From Baylisascaris procyonis (taxonomy: Eukaryota > Nematoda > Chromadorea > Rhabditida > Ascarididae), in contig JAZARR010000082.1 in the NCBI GenBank assembly GCA_037389465.1, forward strand, positions 5,816,501-5,880,500: DNA of 64,000 nt, written 5' to 3'. A program made the translations under genes and the position numbers. Numbering within the stretch: position 1 is the first letter of the stretch; each line of letters opens with the position of its first letter. The notes below the pieces were generated by a model. The model ran no database searches and was not told the DNA's origin. It was given only the letters and a program-made list of their open reading frames with translations. Positions 50,801 to 63,384 of the stretch are shown in pieces.

Positions 50801-52386
50801 CCTCCACTTCAAGCATATATTGTTAAAGCTAGACATTTCCTCCAGGTATATCATTGAAGACAAACGTCCTTCGCTTTCTGCATCTATGCGCTAGTACTGA
50901 TATCATTATAGGAATATTTTTTTAAAATATTTGACTATCTTATACTATCTTTATACTTTATACTATTAGAGGATTACTTTGCACTAAAGTTACCGGTGTC
51001 GGGATACTTAATAAAACCTAAAACAACAGCTAAGCTTGATAAAATTTTATACTGCCAGCATTCCAAAATGACATTCAGGCCAGCTTTTTCTTACTGGTTC
51101 ACTCCCTATATCTTAGAATGAGGCATTATATCCCCTTTGAACTCCTATAAAAATATCACCAAATAAGCTATACAAATATTTGCCATTTCTTTCCGTTAAA
51201 TTGAAACAATTTATGTGCGCCATTTTTTGATGAGATAATATAACTTAGTGAAAAATTTAGAAAACAAAAACTGGGGAAAAAACACTCGTCTTATCTTCTT
51301 TCATCTCCTTCCATAGTCACTTACATCAACTTAGAAGTTGCGACTTCAAAACAGAAGTAGATATAGAAGGAGAGAAGCAAGATAGAAGCCTTACCTGTTC
51401 TTCACCTTTACTATCACTATCCTGAGCATCTTGTCCCTGATATTCAGGCCCATTAGTTGCTTCACCACCTGCAAATGTAATCTGATGAAGCGGAGCTTTC
51501 TCTGAAGCAAATTTAAAAAAGACAGATCTCTTAAGGTAGACTTTATTTTCAACGTTTTCTTAACAGCTTGAGAAAAAAAATGAATAAAATATACAATTCC
51601 TCTGAACAATATAAAGAATGTCCCTCAAGGTATCATCAAAGAGTAGAAATCACAAAAAACTATCTCCAAAAAGCCGTCCTGAACAACTTCGGATGAAAAA
51701 TCTATATTCAAAGAATCGTTATAAGTAATAAGTTTCAATGAAAATATTTCAATGATAAACTTAGGCAGGATTTGCGCAAGATTTCAGATGTTTGACAATG
51801 CGCAGAATTTCATTTAAATTTTGTTTATGTTTGAAAACGAAAGGGAATATTTCTCTTATTTCTTAATAATTTAGACGGAAAAAAACTGATTAATGTCTCA
51901 TGACATCTATAATAAAGTGAAGTTTTTTCCTTGGCTACGACTTACTCAACAACAATTAGTAAAAACATTGCCTCCAGATAGCATTGAACTCTCGATCGTT
52001 CGCTCTTCACCCACCTAGAAAACGGGATGCCACCAGTTCACATCCTATATGCGAATAATTTTTTTATCTATTATCCCTCATAATAAATGATTTATAATTA
52101 GAAAACATAACATATCGTATATAACGCATAAAATGCATTAAAATAGATTGTATAAAAATATATTATAATTTGAAAATATAATTAAAAATTCTATTTAAAA
52201 AAAAGACTTAACTAATCGGCCGTTCTAAATGCTGAACTGCCACCAAATATGAAGGCCTCAAATACCACTGAACATCATTAATATGTGACGACAATTTTCC
52301 AACTTACCAACGACGCTCATTTTATTGCCAACAACGCTTGTGTTGGCACTAGGCTGAGTGAAGCTTGAAGTGCTTATGTTCACCAT
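41866..52386 (-). CDS. cash-1: Striatin, STRIPAK scaffold and PP2A B'''-type regulatory subunit
   Basis: Nineteen exons join in phase to 755 residues: 52308-52386, 51395-51468, 50596-50706, 49844-49947, 48840-48913, 48363-48466, 47826-47929, 47479-47598, 47120-47314, 46571-46689, 46139-46251, 45833-46016, 45277-45343, 44927-45048, 44143-44268, 43539-43715, 43027-43128, 42610-42749 and 41866-42018. Order of domains: Ser/Thr-rich N terminus; caveolin-binding and coiled-coil segment at about 52-125 (HGVLHYVQHEWSRYEMERAQ, then QGERKGQENLKADLIRRIKM); the REARALLRQYLQEIGYSEAI block at about 170-190; acidic linker with GEFSFL; WD40 propeller from about 410 to 740 (SHFDSIRVMQFHPVEPVLVT through AHRKKFDSAVMSVAFHP). 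Length and order match vertebrate striatins. In STRIPAK it joins PP2A to GCKIII kinases, MOB4, STRIP and SLMAP. The symbol follows the C. elegans orthologue. The weakest splice call is the acceptor at 46690 (GATTAAG). Confidence 0.95.
44312..44430. repeat. Three diverged 51-bp GC-rich repeats in striatin intron 14
   Basis: Units start at 44312 (TCGCCTGCTGTCTTTGCG), 44363 (TCGTCTGCTGTGTTTGCG) and 44414 (TCTGATCTGCGGTGTTCG). The first two carry GCCGAAGGCGC, which can fold into a short GAA-capped hairpin. They stand out in an AT-rich intron. Confidence 0.65.
46408..46459. repeat. 52-bp palindrome with TA core in striatin intron 10
   Basis: Outer arms GATAATGGATAT and ATATCCATTATC enclose alternating TA with a central TCC. 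The arms could extrude as a cruciform or fold in the pre-mRNA. Confidence 0.7.
46924..46941. repeat. Poly-C tract, 18 bases, in striatin intron 9
   Basis: A run of C on the + strand, that is, G on the striatin sense strand. Length may vary between reads. Confidence 0.9.
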
Positions 52387-54400
52387 AACCGAACAAATAT
52401 AGCCCCAGCCCCAAGCATTCGCCTTTCACGTAGGCCACTCTGCCTTCTATTCACTTCAAAGTTGTTCTCGAATAGCAAATATATGCGTGAAGCAACTAAG
52501 GTGACGCTAAGCAGCTGAAAAATTTAATAAATAATCGAAGAAAAGATTACGACTGCTTCCGGGGCGAACAAATGAAACGCTCTACGGAAGAAAAATTCAA
52601 ATGACGACAATCTATATCAGAAAAGTGTAACATGCTCAAATCTAAAATGAATTCATAGCTAATGTTATAAGCTATATATCAAACTATTGAGAAAGAGTGA
52701 TTCACTGGTAGGATACCATCGTCTAGTTGGCCTAAGAAAGGCGCCCTTCGTGCTATCGACGACTGAATGGAAACCGCCACAATACGACATCTAGACATCG
52801 ATATAGATGCACAATGCGCATGTGCTTTCCAGCTTCTACCCTGCCATATCATAGTGGTGAAACCAATACGTGTATAATCAATTCCCCTTACATTTAAGTG
52901 ATGCAAAATATTCGCCAAGCACACACTTATTGTTATAACCAATCAACGAGTGTATTGCCCAATATTTTGGATTAACTAAGCACAACAATGATGCTTCACT
53001 ATCGAAAACACTCTCGTTTCATATCTAATGTTGATAAAATCATGAAAACACTTCGACATTCCATGAAAGCTTGCATCATGCATACGAATTTCCGCAGGAA
53101 AGGAATAGATTATTAAAAACTGGCACAAAGGTACGGAGAGGGAAGGCCAGGGGGCAATAAAAACTGCCCAATCTAGATGGTTTCAAATTTTCGTCATAAA
53201 CGTTTAAAAATGTTTGAAAATGAGACGCTAATGAAGTAATACGAGATTCAAATTAATATTAAAAGGAAATAAGCAAATAAAAAAAAACATCACTATTGCC
53301 ATCGACTGCTAACTAGTGCAATCGTTTCGCTTCTTGTCTTCCTTCTTATTTTACCTCACCTCATTCACGTTTTCCCTTCTCTCTTACCTTCCCTCCTCCC
53401 CCCCCCCCTTTTTAAGATTCTTCGGGACATAACTTATTTATAAGCTATATGGCCTAGTAGACTAGTATAAGTGGCCCAGTGGAAGAGTCCAAAAGCACGA
53501 GCACCCAATCTCAAGAACAGAAGCACTATCTACTAGCAATGTCTGCAATGAAATATATAAAGATGAACGTTAGAAAGTCATTAAGTAAACAGGCAACGAA
53601 ACGCGAAAGCGTGCGCGAGGTCGACTTCTTGTCTTGTTATGCAAGAGGGCGTTCGGTAGCCTACTCGTAATGAATGCGCCACATGATGTCATCGAGCAAA
53701 ATACATCACTCTTATATATCGTCATCGTATCATCAGTGCAAAAGGCACGATACGCGCTTTTTAGAAACCATCTAGTAAGGCTGATTGATCAATTCAGTAT
53801 ATCAAACAAAAAAGCGGACGAAACGCTTCATATATATTTTTTCCCGCTCAACCACTCTGAGATGAAGACATATCTCATGAATTTCACGCCGCAATGTGCT
53901 GTATCATATATAGCTCATCATTTTAAATTTTACGCAATTATGAAATGAAAATGAAAAAAGAAATTTTTAAGAGAAACAACTTTTCAAACAATTATCTATA
54001 TACATATTTTTTTCTCTCTCATAAAAAACATAAACACAATAACAAATAAAACTGAGAACCTACTTTGAAAAAATAGGAGAAATAAAATATTGAATATTCT
54101 CAGAAAAAAATTCATACAATTTTTCATAAATTATTCTTCAAAAACTTTTTTTCTCATTAAAAAAATTTTTTCATTAAAAAACTCATAAAATTCAAACACG
54201 TTTTATCCTTAAAGACCTTTTCTTAACGACGAATAAAAGCTGATCTAAAAGCAAACGATAACGAGGAAAACTACTGGAAACGTTTAGAAAAAAAAAACGA
54301 AACATTCAGACTACAGACTACATAACTGATCTCTACTACATAAGACTACATACTACACAACAGACCACTACTACATAATACTACATTACTATAGATCACT
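52387..54400. other. Upstream region of striatin
   Basis: No gene recognised. The + strand is A-rich and pyrimidine-poor here, as over the striatin introns, so a 5' leader or an upstream non-coding exon of the minus-strand unit is possible. Plus-strand frames at 53479-53670 and 53634-53948 have no splice context. Confidence 0.35.
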
Positions 54401-54441
54401 ATTCCATTAAAACAAGAACCAAATATAAAAAGATTCAAACC

Positions 54442-54691
54442 ACCTAACTTTCAAAGCACTTATTGTCGTTGTCGATGATAAAGAACAATCAAATGCATTA
54501 GATATGAGGAATGTGAATTGCATAAATGAACCAGTCACACCTGTGAAGACGGCTGGTACCTATTCGAGACAACTAGCTGTGCGCAATGCCGTAATGCCCA
54601 CAAGTGCAATGATCACATTGAAATCGATAGAGCCACAAGCAACATCAACACTACCACAACGAAATGTGACGCGCTATATGTAATTTCTAGC
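54442..54691 (+). CDS. Isolated coding-like exon, unrecognised
   Basis: A plus-strand frame is open from just after a TAA at about 54428 to the TAA at 54681-54683. It reads through VVVDDKEQSNALDMRNVNC, NEPVTPVKTAGTYSRQL and PTSAMITLKSIEPQATS, and ends NVTRYM. Composition is balanced in an otherwise A-rich region and codon use is protein-like. A weak acceptor (TTTCAAAG) lies at its start, so it would be a terminal exon. The minus strand is nearly open as well, with one stop, so orientation is not certain. No family recognised and no partner exons found. Confidence 0.33.
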
Positions 54692-57600
54692 CATTACCTT
54701 GACATCTCAATATTCAATAATACTGCTCGTTTATATTTCAAAATATAAAGAAGCAATATTATAAAATCATATCCCCCCCCCCCCCCATTATCCTCATATT
54801 GGATGACGAATTAGAACTTTCCTCTTTAAAAAAAAAAAAAAAAAATTGTAACAAAAATTATTTCCGGAAGTAACGTAAGAAACGATGAAACAAACAATTT
54901 ATTTGTTTCTTTATTCGTTGATACTCTGAAATATTCTTAACTTAGAAAATGAAAAAAAACTATAAAATATTTTTTTTTAATGGCATCCTGAACGTAGAAA
55001 AAGATTGTGAAGAATTAGTAAGACACATCAACATGGGCTATTTGGAAAGATCACAAAACACTCTAAAATACGACGATAGCGAATCTTTTGAAAGCAATAA
55101 GTTATGTAGTATTTTTCAACATATTAAAATCACTTTATATAGGAAAGTTGTTAACTTTCTTTAAATATATCAACGGCAAATTTCTCAAAAAGGAAAATAG
55201 TTTGAAGTGCTATAATTAACACATCAAGAATAAACCATCTCAAGGAAGATTCTAAAGAGTTTTTCCAACGTATCAATGCTCAGATTTTTAGAAGAAGAAA
55301 ATAATTAAGAAATAATCAAGCGTGTTATAGAAATGTGTTAAAAATACTTCTAAATACTTCCGTAATTACTGTGAAAAAAACCATATAGCACCCAATAAAT
55401 CAATAACATAAAATGTATTTCCCTTTCCAGGATTAATTATATGCATCAAAGAGTAAAATTTCATTTGCCACTATGCTGTTTTAAACTCTCAACATTTAAC
55501 AGGCTCGAAAAAGAAAAGAAACTCCCAACAGTTGCTACCTAGTATAAAATGCATCGTTAAAGCAAAAGTGCTCTCTTTTTATACACAATACACATATGCT
55601 TACGTCATTGCTTATGAAGTTGATGTACTCTCTCAGCAAGAAGATCTCGTGTTAAATCATATCCCTTCAAATAGCACCATCGAAGCAGCTGACAGCAAAA
55701 GAAAAACACATAAACACTACTAACAATCTTGTCAATATTTAAGGGGACATACAATCGTTAAACAACTTCCCAACTGTCAAAATATGAGTGAAATGAAAAA
55801 AAATCGGTGCACAAAAGAGATGAAAAGAGTGATGGATCAGAAAAAGGTGGAACGTGCCAAGACAGAGCCGCCAGGAGGGGATTTCATTTGAAGAATATTG
55901 TGGCATTATCGAAGGCAATGATTAATTTTTTTTTTTCGAATTAATGCAGAAGAAATTTAATAAATATTACTGCAAATATAATAAACAATGATTAAAACAG
56001 GATTTTTCAGCGAAAAAAAAAGTGACAAGAAATTATGAAGCAGGCGAAAAAAAAACGATAAGTGATAGAAGACGATGAGGAGAGCACCGGAACAAGAGTC
56101 ACTCTGAACGAAATTCACAAATCAATAGCACAGACCCACAACGAAACACATTGACGTGACGAATGAGCCGCTTAAACGAGAAGGCACGCCCGCTTGAATA
56201 TTCGCATCGAGGTGCGACTCTCAGGCAGCCGGCTGGATGGCTGTTCAGCCGACCCTCGCCGCTATTTACTTAATTCCTTCATCATCCCTTTTTTCCCTCC
56301 CCTCTTTTCACCGCCCTCCCCCCGCCTATTGCCGGTTTCACCCACTTTTCTAATTTCTTTTCAAATTTTCATATATATAGGGCATACGTCTCACAAAAAA
56401 TCCTGCTTGCATAGTTCGGTACACCCTCCCCCCTCCTTCGTCCTCGTCCCCTACATCTGTACCCCTTCAGTTACAGACTCTATAGCTCCAATTACACAAG
56501 ATCATACGTTTTAAAACTCATCAACGGCCGATATTTCAAATTTAACGTCTACAGGAATGGGTAATATCCGGCAATGAATTAATAACCTTTCGGTAAGGGA
56601 TTACTGGTGGGAGTTTAGGCGCGCGACAAAGGATTCTCTAGCACGGATTACTGTCAACGACAAGAGATTTCAAGAAGTGGATTGAACTATCGTGAAAAGA
56701 TTCATGATCAGAGACTAGGACCTGCTGCAAAAAGTTCTCGACTATATACTGAGGTTTTAAGCATGAGATTCCTGACTATAAGCTAGGATCATCGGCAAGG
56801 GACTAAAAAACTAAGGATAAAACTCTTCGGCAAGAGGTTTCGAATCATTGAATGGCCTCTCTGGGAAGGGATTCCTAACGACGAGATCCATGACTTAAGC
56901 GCAAACCCCATTGATCAACTCGAATCTTCAATGATTTGTTGAAAAGGTGTTCTACAGTGAATGGGGGATCTCTTCGGAGTCTCTCGTCAGAGAACCAATT
57001 CAATTTTTTTTTTTTTGGATTTTCGAAGTCATATCCGAATTTGCTCAAAAATTTTACCTGAAGCGAATTTCTAATCTCTATCATTTTCTATATAACCAGA
57101 GTTGCAACTATATATAAGCATTAAAATGGACACTTCAAGAAGTGGATAAGCAACGAATACTTGGTAAAGGAACTTCAAGAACAATTGCACTCTCTCATAC
57201 ATTTAAAAAAAAAAAAAAAAAATGACGTTACATTCGGGGCGAAAAAAGAAGGTAAATACGACGTTCATAAAACTTGAAACAAAAAAAAAAAAAGAAACGC
57301 AGCATCTTGAAATAGAAATTGTGAAGGCAATTTTAGCTCATTCAAAAGATAGAAATATAACGCTGAAAATATTCTTTATTCTCCTACGACATTCTTTTTT
57401 CTACATTTCTAAGAGCCAATAAATTATTTTTGAGAAATAAATATAGCAAAATTATCGTCAAAATGAAGTGAGAAAAAATTAAAAAATTTTTTTTCAGTAT
57501 TTGGAATTTTCTCTGAAAATTTGGCGCCTAAAATTTTAATTTCAACTGTTTTGAATTCATTTTCGGAACGTATTCCCTTAGCACGAAATATAAAAAGGAA

Positions 57601-60600
57601 AGAAAAATTCCAAAAAAAATTCTGAAAAAAAAAAAATAATATATGAAATTTATTTCGAACAGACACTAAGGGGATCGCTTCTAATGCGGAAAAAAATAAA
57701 ATTTTCTTATATTGATATAATACAGTAAATATTTAATTAAAATAAATTATTGGCTTTATTCTAAACTAATCGAAAGCTAAGATAAGACAAACGACGCATC
57801 ATTACATAACGAGTGAAAAATTCATCGTTTCAGAAATTTTTTCTCCACAAATTTTGTTCAAAAATTTTTACAAATTGCATTCGTATAAAAATATTATGGA
57901 ATAAATTTTTAAATTTTTGAATATTTTTAAAAAAAAAATCTTAAAAATTAACAAAAATTTAAATAGAATAAATTTTCGCTTATCGTAAAATTCATACCTC
58001 TCCTTTTTTTTTTTTTTGCTACTAGGGGGGGAGGGGGGAAGTGCTAATAATCAATCAAATAAAAAATCGAAAAAAAAATCACCTGCAAAAGGTAAATGAA
58101 CTTTTTTTTCCTTTATTTTGGGAAAGGTATACCCAACATTACGCTTATCATAAGACTTTCTAAGACTAACGTTGATGAGAGGTGATGAAAGAGAAAAAAG
58201 GGGAAGTACTATAGTGGGATTTATTCGAATTTAATGAAAAACATAGACGTGTACATCATTAGGCAATTAGTGAACAACTCTCTCCCTCTCTCTCTCTCTC
58301 CCTCTCTTTCTCTCTCTCTCTCAAATAGATCCCCCCAAATTTGCTCTTTCTGTGAAAGAATTTAGGAGAGCTCAAAATTGTTTGTGATTTTATCAAGCAT
58401 TTCTCGCTAATCAATCAATAAAAATTGTCTCAATAAGATTTAATTAGTGTAAAATTATATAAAAATATTGTGTAAAGAATAATTAGAAGTGGAACATTTG
58501 AAAAATTTACGATTTAATGGGATTGATTCATATTTTAATGACAATTAGAAAGAAGCATAGATCAATCACGTCATTATTTAACTGCAGAGAGCATTCAAGA
58601 AGAACATATATAGAATACTCAAAGAACATAACAATAGATAATCTCGAAAATACGATGGTGAAAATTGGGTTAGTCAGGGCATATGGGTCCTATCCCTAAG
58701 CGATCAAATAGAAAAGAGGATGGAGGAAGGGTAGCAATAATACTACAAATAATCCCTTAAGGGATTTTTGCATACTTAATTAACATGCCCTGATTATCGA
58801 CGTAAAATCGAATATTTCAAGAGTGCACAGTTCGCCGCCAAACTTCACCATGCGGTGTTTTCGACCGTAGACGTTCTTTTTTTTTTTAAATTATGGATTT
58901 TTAGACCTCACCGATGGGGTCAACCTACTTATGTCTTTTAGAAGGTCCAAAGAGGCATCAAGTTTCGTCAGTAAGAGCTTTCTGAATTGAATTAAGGATA
59001 GTGGAGCCTGTGCTCACTGCTTGCACGAATAAAGCTTGGTAAATTGTGACCAGAAATTTAAGGTAAAATACCGGGCTCGGTAAAACGACGAAAGGACTCA
59101 ACCCGCGAACGGGATCAGTAGTTCAATTCAACAAGAAGCAATGAATAATATAACAGTCAATGAATAGCGCCAACAGACAACACATGAACCATAATAATTC
59201 GTAACATTAACTTCTTTTATTTTCAATGCATTGTTATGGCCTAAATAGCTGATAAATTATTCATCGGATACTTGGCTATTATGTGGTGATAATATAATAT
59301 ATGAATATACTATTTAAGTAAAAGCAAAGAATAAAAAAAGTTCTTTAAGCTAAGCAAAGAAATAAACATCTCAGCACAAATACTACAAATTGAAAGAATA
59401 ACAAATGCATTGCACATATTATAAAAGATATTATATAGCCATATTCGGTCAATAAATGCTTCGATAACGTCGCATAAAAGCAGTATGATACCAGTAAAAC
59501 ATTAGAACCTTAAACCTCTGCTAACGTTTTTGCATCCCGTTTTATATTAGCTCAACCATATCCGGCAAAAATCTCGTCATAACCCTCAGAACGTTTTATA
59601 AGCATCCTCAAGGCATCGCTTTAATCTAATTGCTTGGTAGAGTGATAGGCAAACGCTATTCTCTTCATGGGCAAAATATCACTAAAGGCATAAAATTCTG
59701 TTCCTAGAAGGACGAGTTAGAAAAGGCCATAATAACTTCGGAAGTCATAACGTATATAGCTCTAAGGAAGGAAAAACAGTTGTGGGAGGCCAAGACTGAA
59801 CACCACTGATGCATTGATTTGACTATAAAATAAGATTCATTAAAAAATATATTTTATATTGTGATGGTTGAACACTCAAGGCTTTGCGTTTCTATCGTAT
59901 CTACATTTTCGCTTTAGGAATTCAGCAAAGGATCATTCAAGTCGTTTTAGATTACCTATTGAAGCACTAGGAAATGGCTCAAAAAGCTCCCCAATAGCAT
60001 AGTGGCTTCCTTATAGAAAAGTTGATACGTTGATTGATCAGTATTCGATCAACGATGTTGCTTATCACCATCATCAAGCTTATCGCTAATATCGTCGTCG
60101 AACGTTTCCTCATGGGTATGGAAAAAGTTTCAAGAGTCATAATTTAGAAGCAAGTATTGCCATCGCCGATTGATGGATTTTTTAGCAATGAGCAATAGTT
60201 TTGATGAAAATATTCCATCCTTCTGTAAAAACGACTCGTTGAGTGGAAAAATGCATAATAATTATATTTCAACAATTTAATATAAAGTTGATCCATAGAA
60301 ATATTGAATGTTTCAATTATCCACATTGGATTATCGATTGATCTATTAAAGATTATCGATCGAACTATTAAAAAGAGTCAAATAATCCAAGCACTACTAA
60401 TTTAATTACTATTACTTAAATTAGTAATTGTATTTTTAAGTATAAATAGAATATATTCCGCATAAGTTTGTTGATAATATTTTACTATGAAGCTGTTATA
60501 TATATTCCCTTTTAAAATTTGCTTAACGCGATTTTATTTTGTCGATAATTCATTAGAAAAAAGAAAAGATACATATTCGCACTCCTTTTGTATCAATTTT

Positions 60601-61270
60601 GCATTTTTATATTCAATGTTAGAATATTTTCTTTCAAATTCGTATATTTAAATACTATTATCTAGATGCCGCAAATAAAATGACTGCCACCTATAGTTTA
60701 CTTTTTTTTCGCTTTATACGGAAAATTTATTTCTGCTTCCTGTCGCATTTCGCCTGCCAACCATCTTCACAGTGACACAGAAAAAGGCGGTTTCAATCAC
60801 TTCGGTCAAACAAGAAAGTCTTTAGTGGTGATATATTTTTTTCTCTAATCCTGGTGAGTCATCGAATTTTGAAGCACTAATATTCTTCGTATAGAGAGCT
60901 AGGTACGAGAATGTTGTAGGGTGGGAAAGCTGGGGTTCTGCATATCTCTGAACGATCCATTAAGTAGTGGAAAGAAAAGAATTCCACCGGCAAAGATAAA
61001 ATTCTTTTTTTTTTCCGCCGATCATATTACATGGAATATTTTCCACCGTCTATGATTATCTGACTTCACAATTTTTTAGCCAATTTAGTCTACCTTCAAC
61101 AAAAATTTCAACTTATTTCATGCATTAAATATTGACAAAAATCTGCCTTGAATTACCTGTCGATTAAAGTGTTACTTGAGTTACTTGAGTTACTTTTGTA
61201 TATTTCTCCAGTATGTAAAAGCTCTTGTTGACTTTCACCTCAACATAGAATCTTATTGTTTGAATGTTTT
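54692..61270. other. Long stretch without a recognisable gene
   Basis: A-rich on the + strand to about 59 kb, then more T-rich. It contains a 14-base poly-C run (54773-54786), a pyrimidine-rich segment at about 56280-56480, a (CT)n tract at 58278-58322 and short G runs at 58024-58038. Open frames at 54949-55164, 55532-55723, 56194-56514 and 57222-57422 lack splice context and look like chance. Confidence 0.35.
58278..58322. repeat. (CT)n microsatellite
   Basis: About 45 bp of CT with a few CCT and TTT interruptions. It is the only such tract in the window. Confidence 0.9.
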
Positions 61271-61282
61271 ATTTTTCAGGAA

Positions 61283-62541
61283 ATGGAATGCTTTGAAGGA
61301 CTTTTAGAACATGGTGGTGAGAATACCATAACTAATGATGAAACAATACAAATAATTTGTCAACAATCAGCTACTTCTAGTTATCAATCATCTGATGATA
61401 CTACTGAAAATTGTTCCATTGAAAACGATGTAAGGCTAGAATTTAATTTTTCTTTGCTTGATCCCAGTTGGTCGATCCGTCTTTGATTGAGTGATTAATC
61501 GAAGCCGATCGCAAATGCTGATCTACTAGGAGGGTGGTAGTCGCCTATCGCATCCCCATCCCTAATCACTTGCGTAGCCCAATAAAAACACATCGTACGA
61601 TTGTAGTGCTTCATGGCAGTATTCATTTACACTTCTTTCACCGAATCATACTGTCATATTTATTGGTACAGTCTTTTTACTTCATTTTTTTGTGATCAAT
61701 CTAACTCAAGTCATTTTAGAAGTTAATTATCACTACCTTTCATTTCATTTTTTATTTATTCCATAGTGTTTAATTGATAAGAATCGAAATCTTATCAATG
61801 TATTTATTAATGATTTGTGTTGTATTGCATAGGATACCTGGTGATAACGATCGGTGATTAGTTATCGGCTTATTAAATGCTTAGTGATAACGATTACTCT
61901 TTCGTTATCACTTCAATAAGTGAGCTACTTATACGAAATAATATTTGGATTATTCTCAATTATTATTCACATCATGCTTCACTTGAAAAAATTTCAACAT
62001 TTGTATTTGAAAAGTTTGCAATTTTTTTTTAAAGAAAATGGAATGCATGAAGTTTCACGTTTCGGATGCTAACCAACAAGACAACATCGAATCAAGCGAA
62101 AAACTTATCGAAGTTGAAAGCCAACAAGAAGGCATATCAAATATTCAATCCTCAACCGGAAATGAAACAGAATCGGAAAATCCATGCAACGATAAATCCT
62201 CTTTGGATACTGATACACCTCTAGTGGGAAATGATGTATGTTTTCACATATATTTTTTTTAAATTTTCTGATTGTAAGATTCATCGCTCACTTATAGATT
62301 TATTCTTTTTCTTCCCCGAAAGTTATATTTATCTCCGTAGGAGAATTTAGGTTGAAATAAATTAACTATATTATTACTTTGATTGACAAAATATCTCACT
62401 AATAATAAGCAATGCTGATAAAATACCTACTATGTGCCTTTACTGAAATACCTTAAAAATTAAAATGCCAGTCTTTACAATTCCCTTAAATTTTCATTTC
62501 TTTTTCCATAATTTTGATAATTTTGTCTGTTCGTTTTTTTG

Positions 62542-62576
<35 letters not shown>

Positions 62577-63384
62577 TTTGTTTGTTTGTTTAATATTATT
62601 TGAAATGATTGTTGATATTTGAGGTGGAAAGCGAAGTAAGAGTTACGATGCCAATGGTCGTTAAAGAGGAGCCAATTAATGATTTTAGTGTAATACAAGC
62701 TATATTGGGTTTGAATCACTCTCTTGCTGCAGCCGATAGTTCTTCGGTTTCTTCAGATTATTTAGATCATCGAGGACGACCTCGAGGTTTGTAATTTTTT
62801 TTTAATATGGTGCCTCGCTCTCTTTTTGCTTTTATTAGATTGAGTACTTTTTAATATTTGGCATTGATTTTTTATATTGCTGTTGCTTTTTGCAGAAATA
62901 TTTTGCGATCATCGATAGAAATAATATTCAGCAATGATTTTTTGATTATTTTATGATTGTCTTTCTTTGACAATAAAATCATTTTAGAATAGGAAAAACA
63001 TTTACAGTTTTATTGAAACTATCGTCATTTAATTCGTATAAAAATAAATGAAATCAGTTATGCTCAACAAGAAAACGAGTGTGCGAGTAATAATCCAAGT
63101 TGTGGAAGGGGAAGGGTTGATGTTATGTTTCATCTTCAGTGTTGTTATTTTGAGGTCCAAAGCATCCGGTATGGACGTTTTTCAAGTTAAAGAAAACCCA
63201 TGGGCCAACAATGGGTTATATGTGTGAACTATGTGGGGGATCGTTTTCCGGTGCAGCGAATACGACAAATGCAGCAAAGCATCTCAGATGTCGTCATAAG
63301 GCCGAATATGCACAATATGTGGAGATGCATGAGAGTGCTAAACGAGGCGCATTTGTCGGCGATTTGCATGAATCTCTTCGTAAA
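61283..63384 (+). CDS. BED-type zinc-finger protein, 5' part (continues past the window)
   Basis: Exons: 61280-61429, 62035-62235, 62624-62786 and 63155-63384, all in phase; 247 codons are visible from the ATG at 61283. Exons 1 and 2 encode acidic, Ser/Gln-rich segments. Exon 3 has VVKEEP, a consensus SUMO site, then a Ser-rich stretch. Exon 4 is a BED finger: HPVWTFFKL, then CELC with H at the end of TTNAAKHL and RH five residues on. BED fingers bind DNA in chromatin-boundary and transposase-derived factors, so a nuclear DNA-binding role is likely. Acceptors TTTTTCAG and TTTTTAAAG lie 3 nt before the ATGs of exons 1 and 2, which fits SL trans-splicing or alternative first exons. The donor at 63384 (AAA/GTGAGT) shows that the gene continues; no further exon is seen before 64000. 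Confidence 0.82.
62542..62592. repeat. (TTTA)n/(TTTG)n microsatellite
   Basis: About nine TTTA units followed by TTTG units, 31 bp before the exon at 62624. Confidence 0.9.

Noticed and set aside
56194..56514. 106-codon proline/serine-rich ORF
   Set aside because: It is a pyrimidine-rich low-complexity tract, with no splice sites or domain.
59060..59120. Possible tRNA on the minus strand (CGGGTTGAGTCC)
   Set aside because: No A box at the right distance and no acceptor stem; chance match to part of a T arm.
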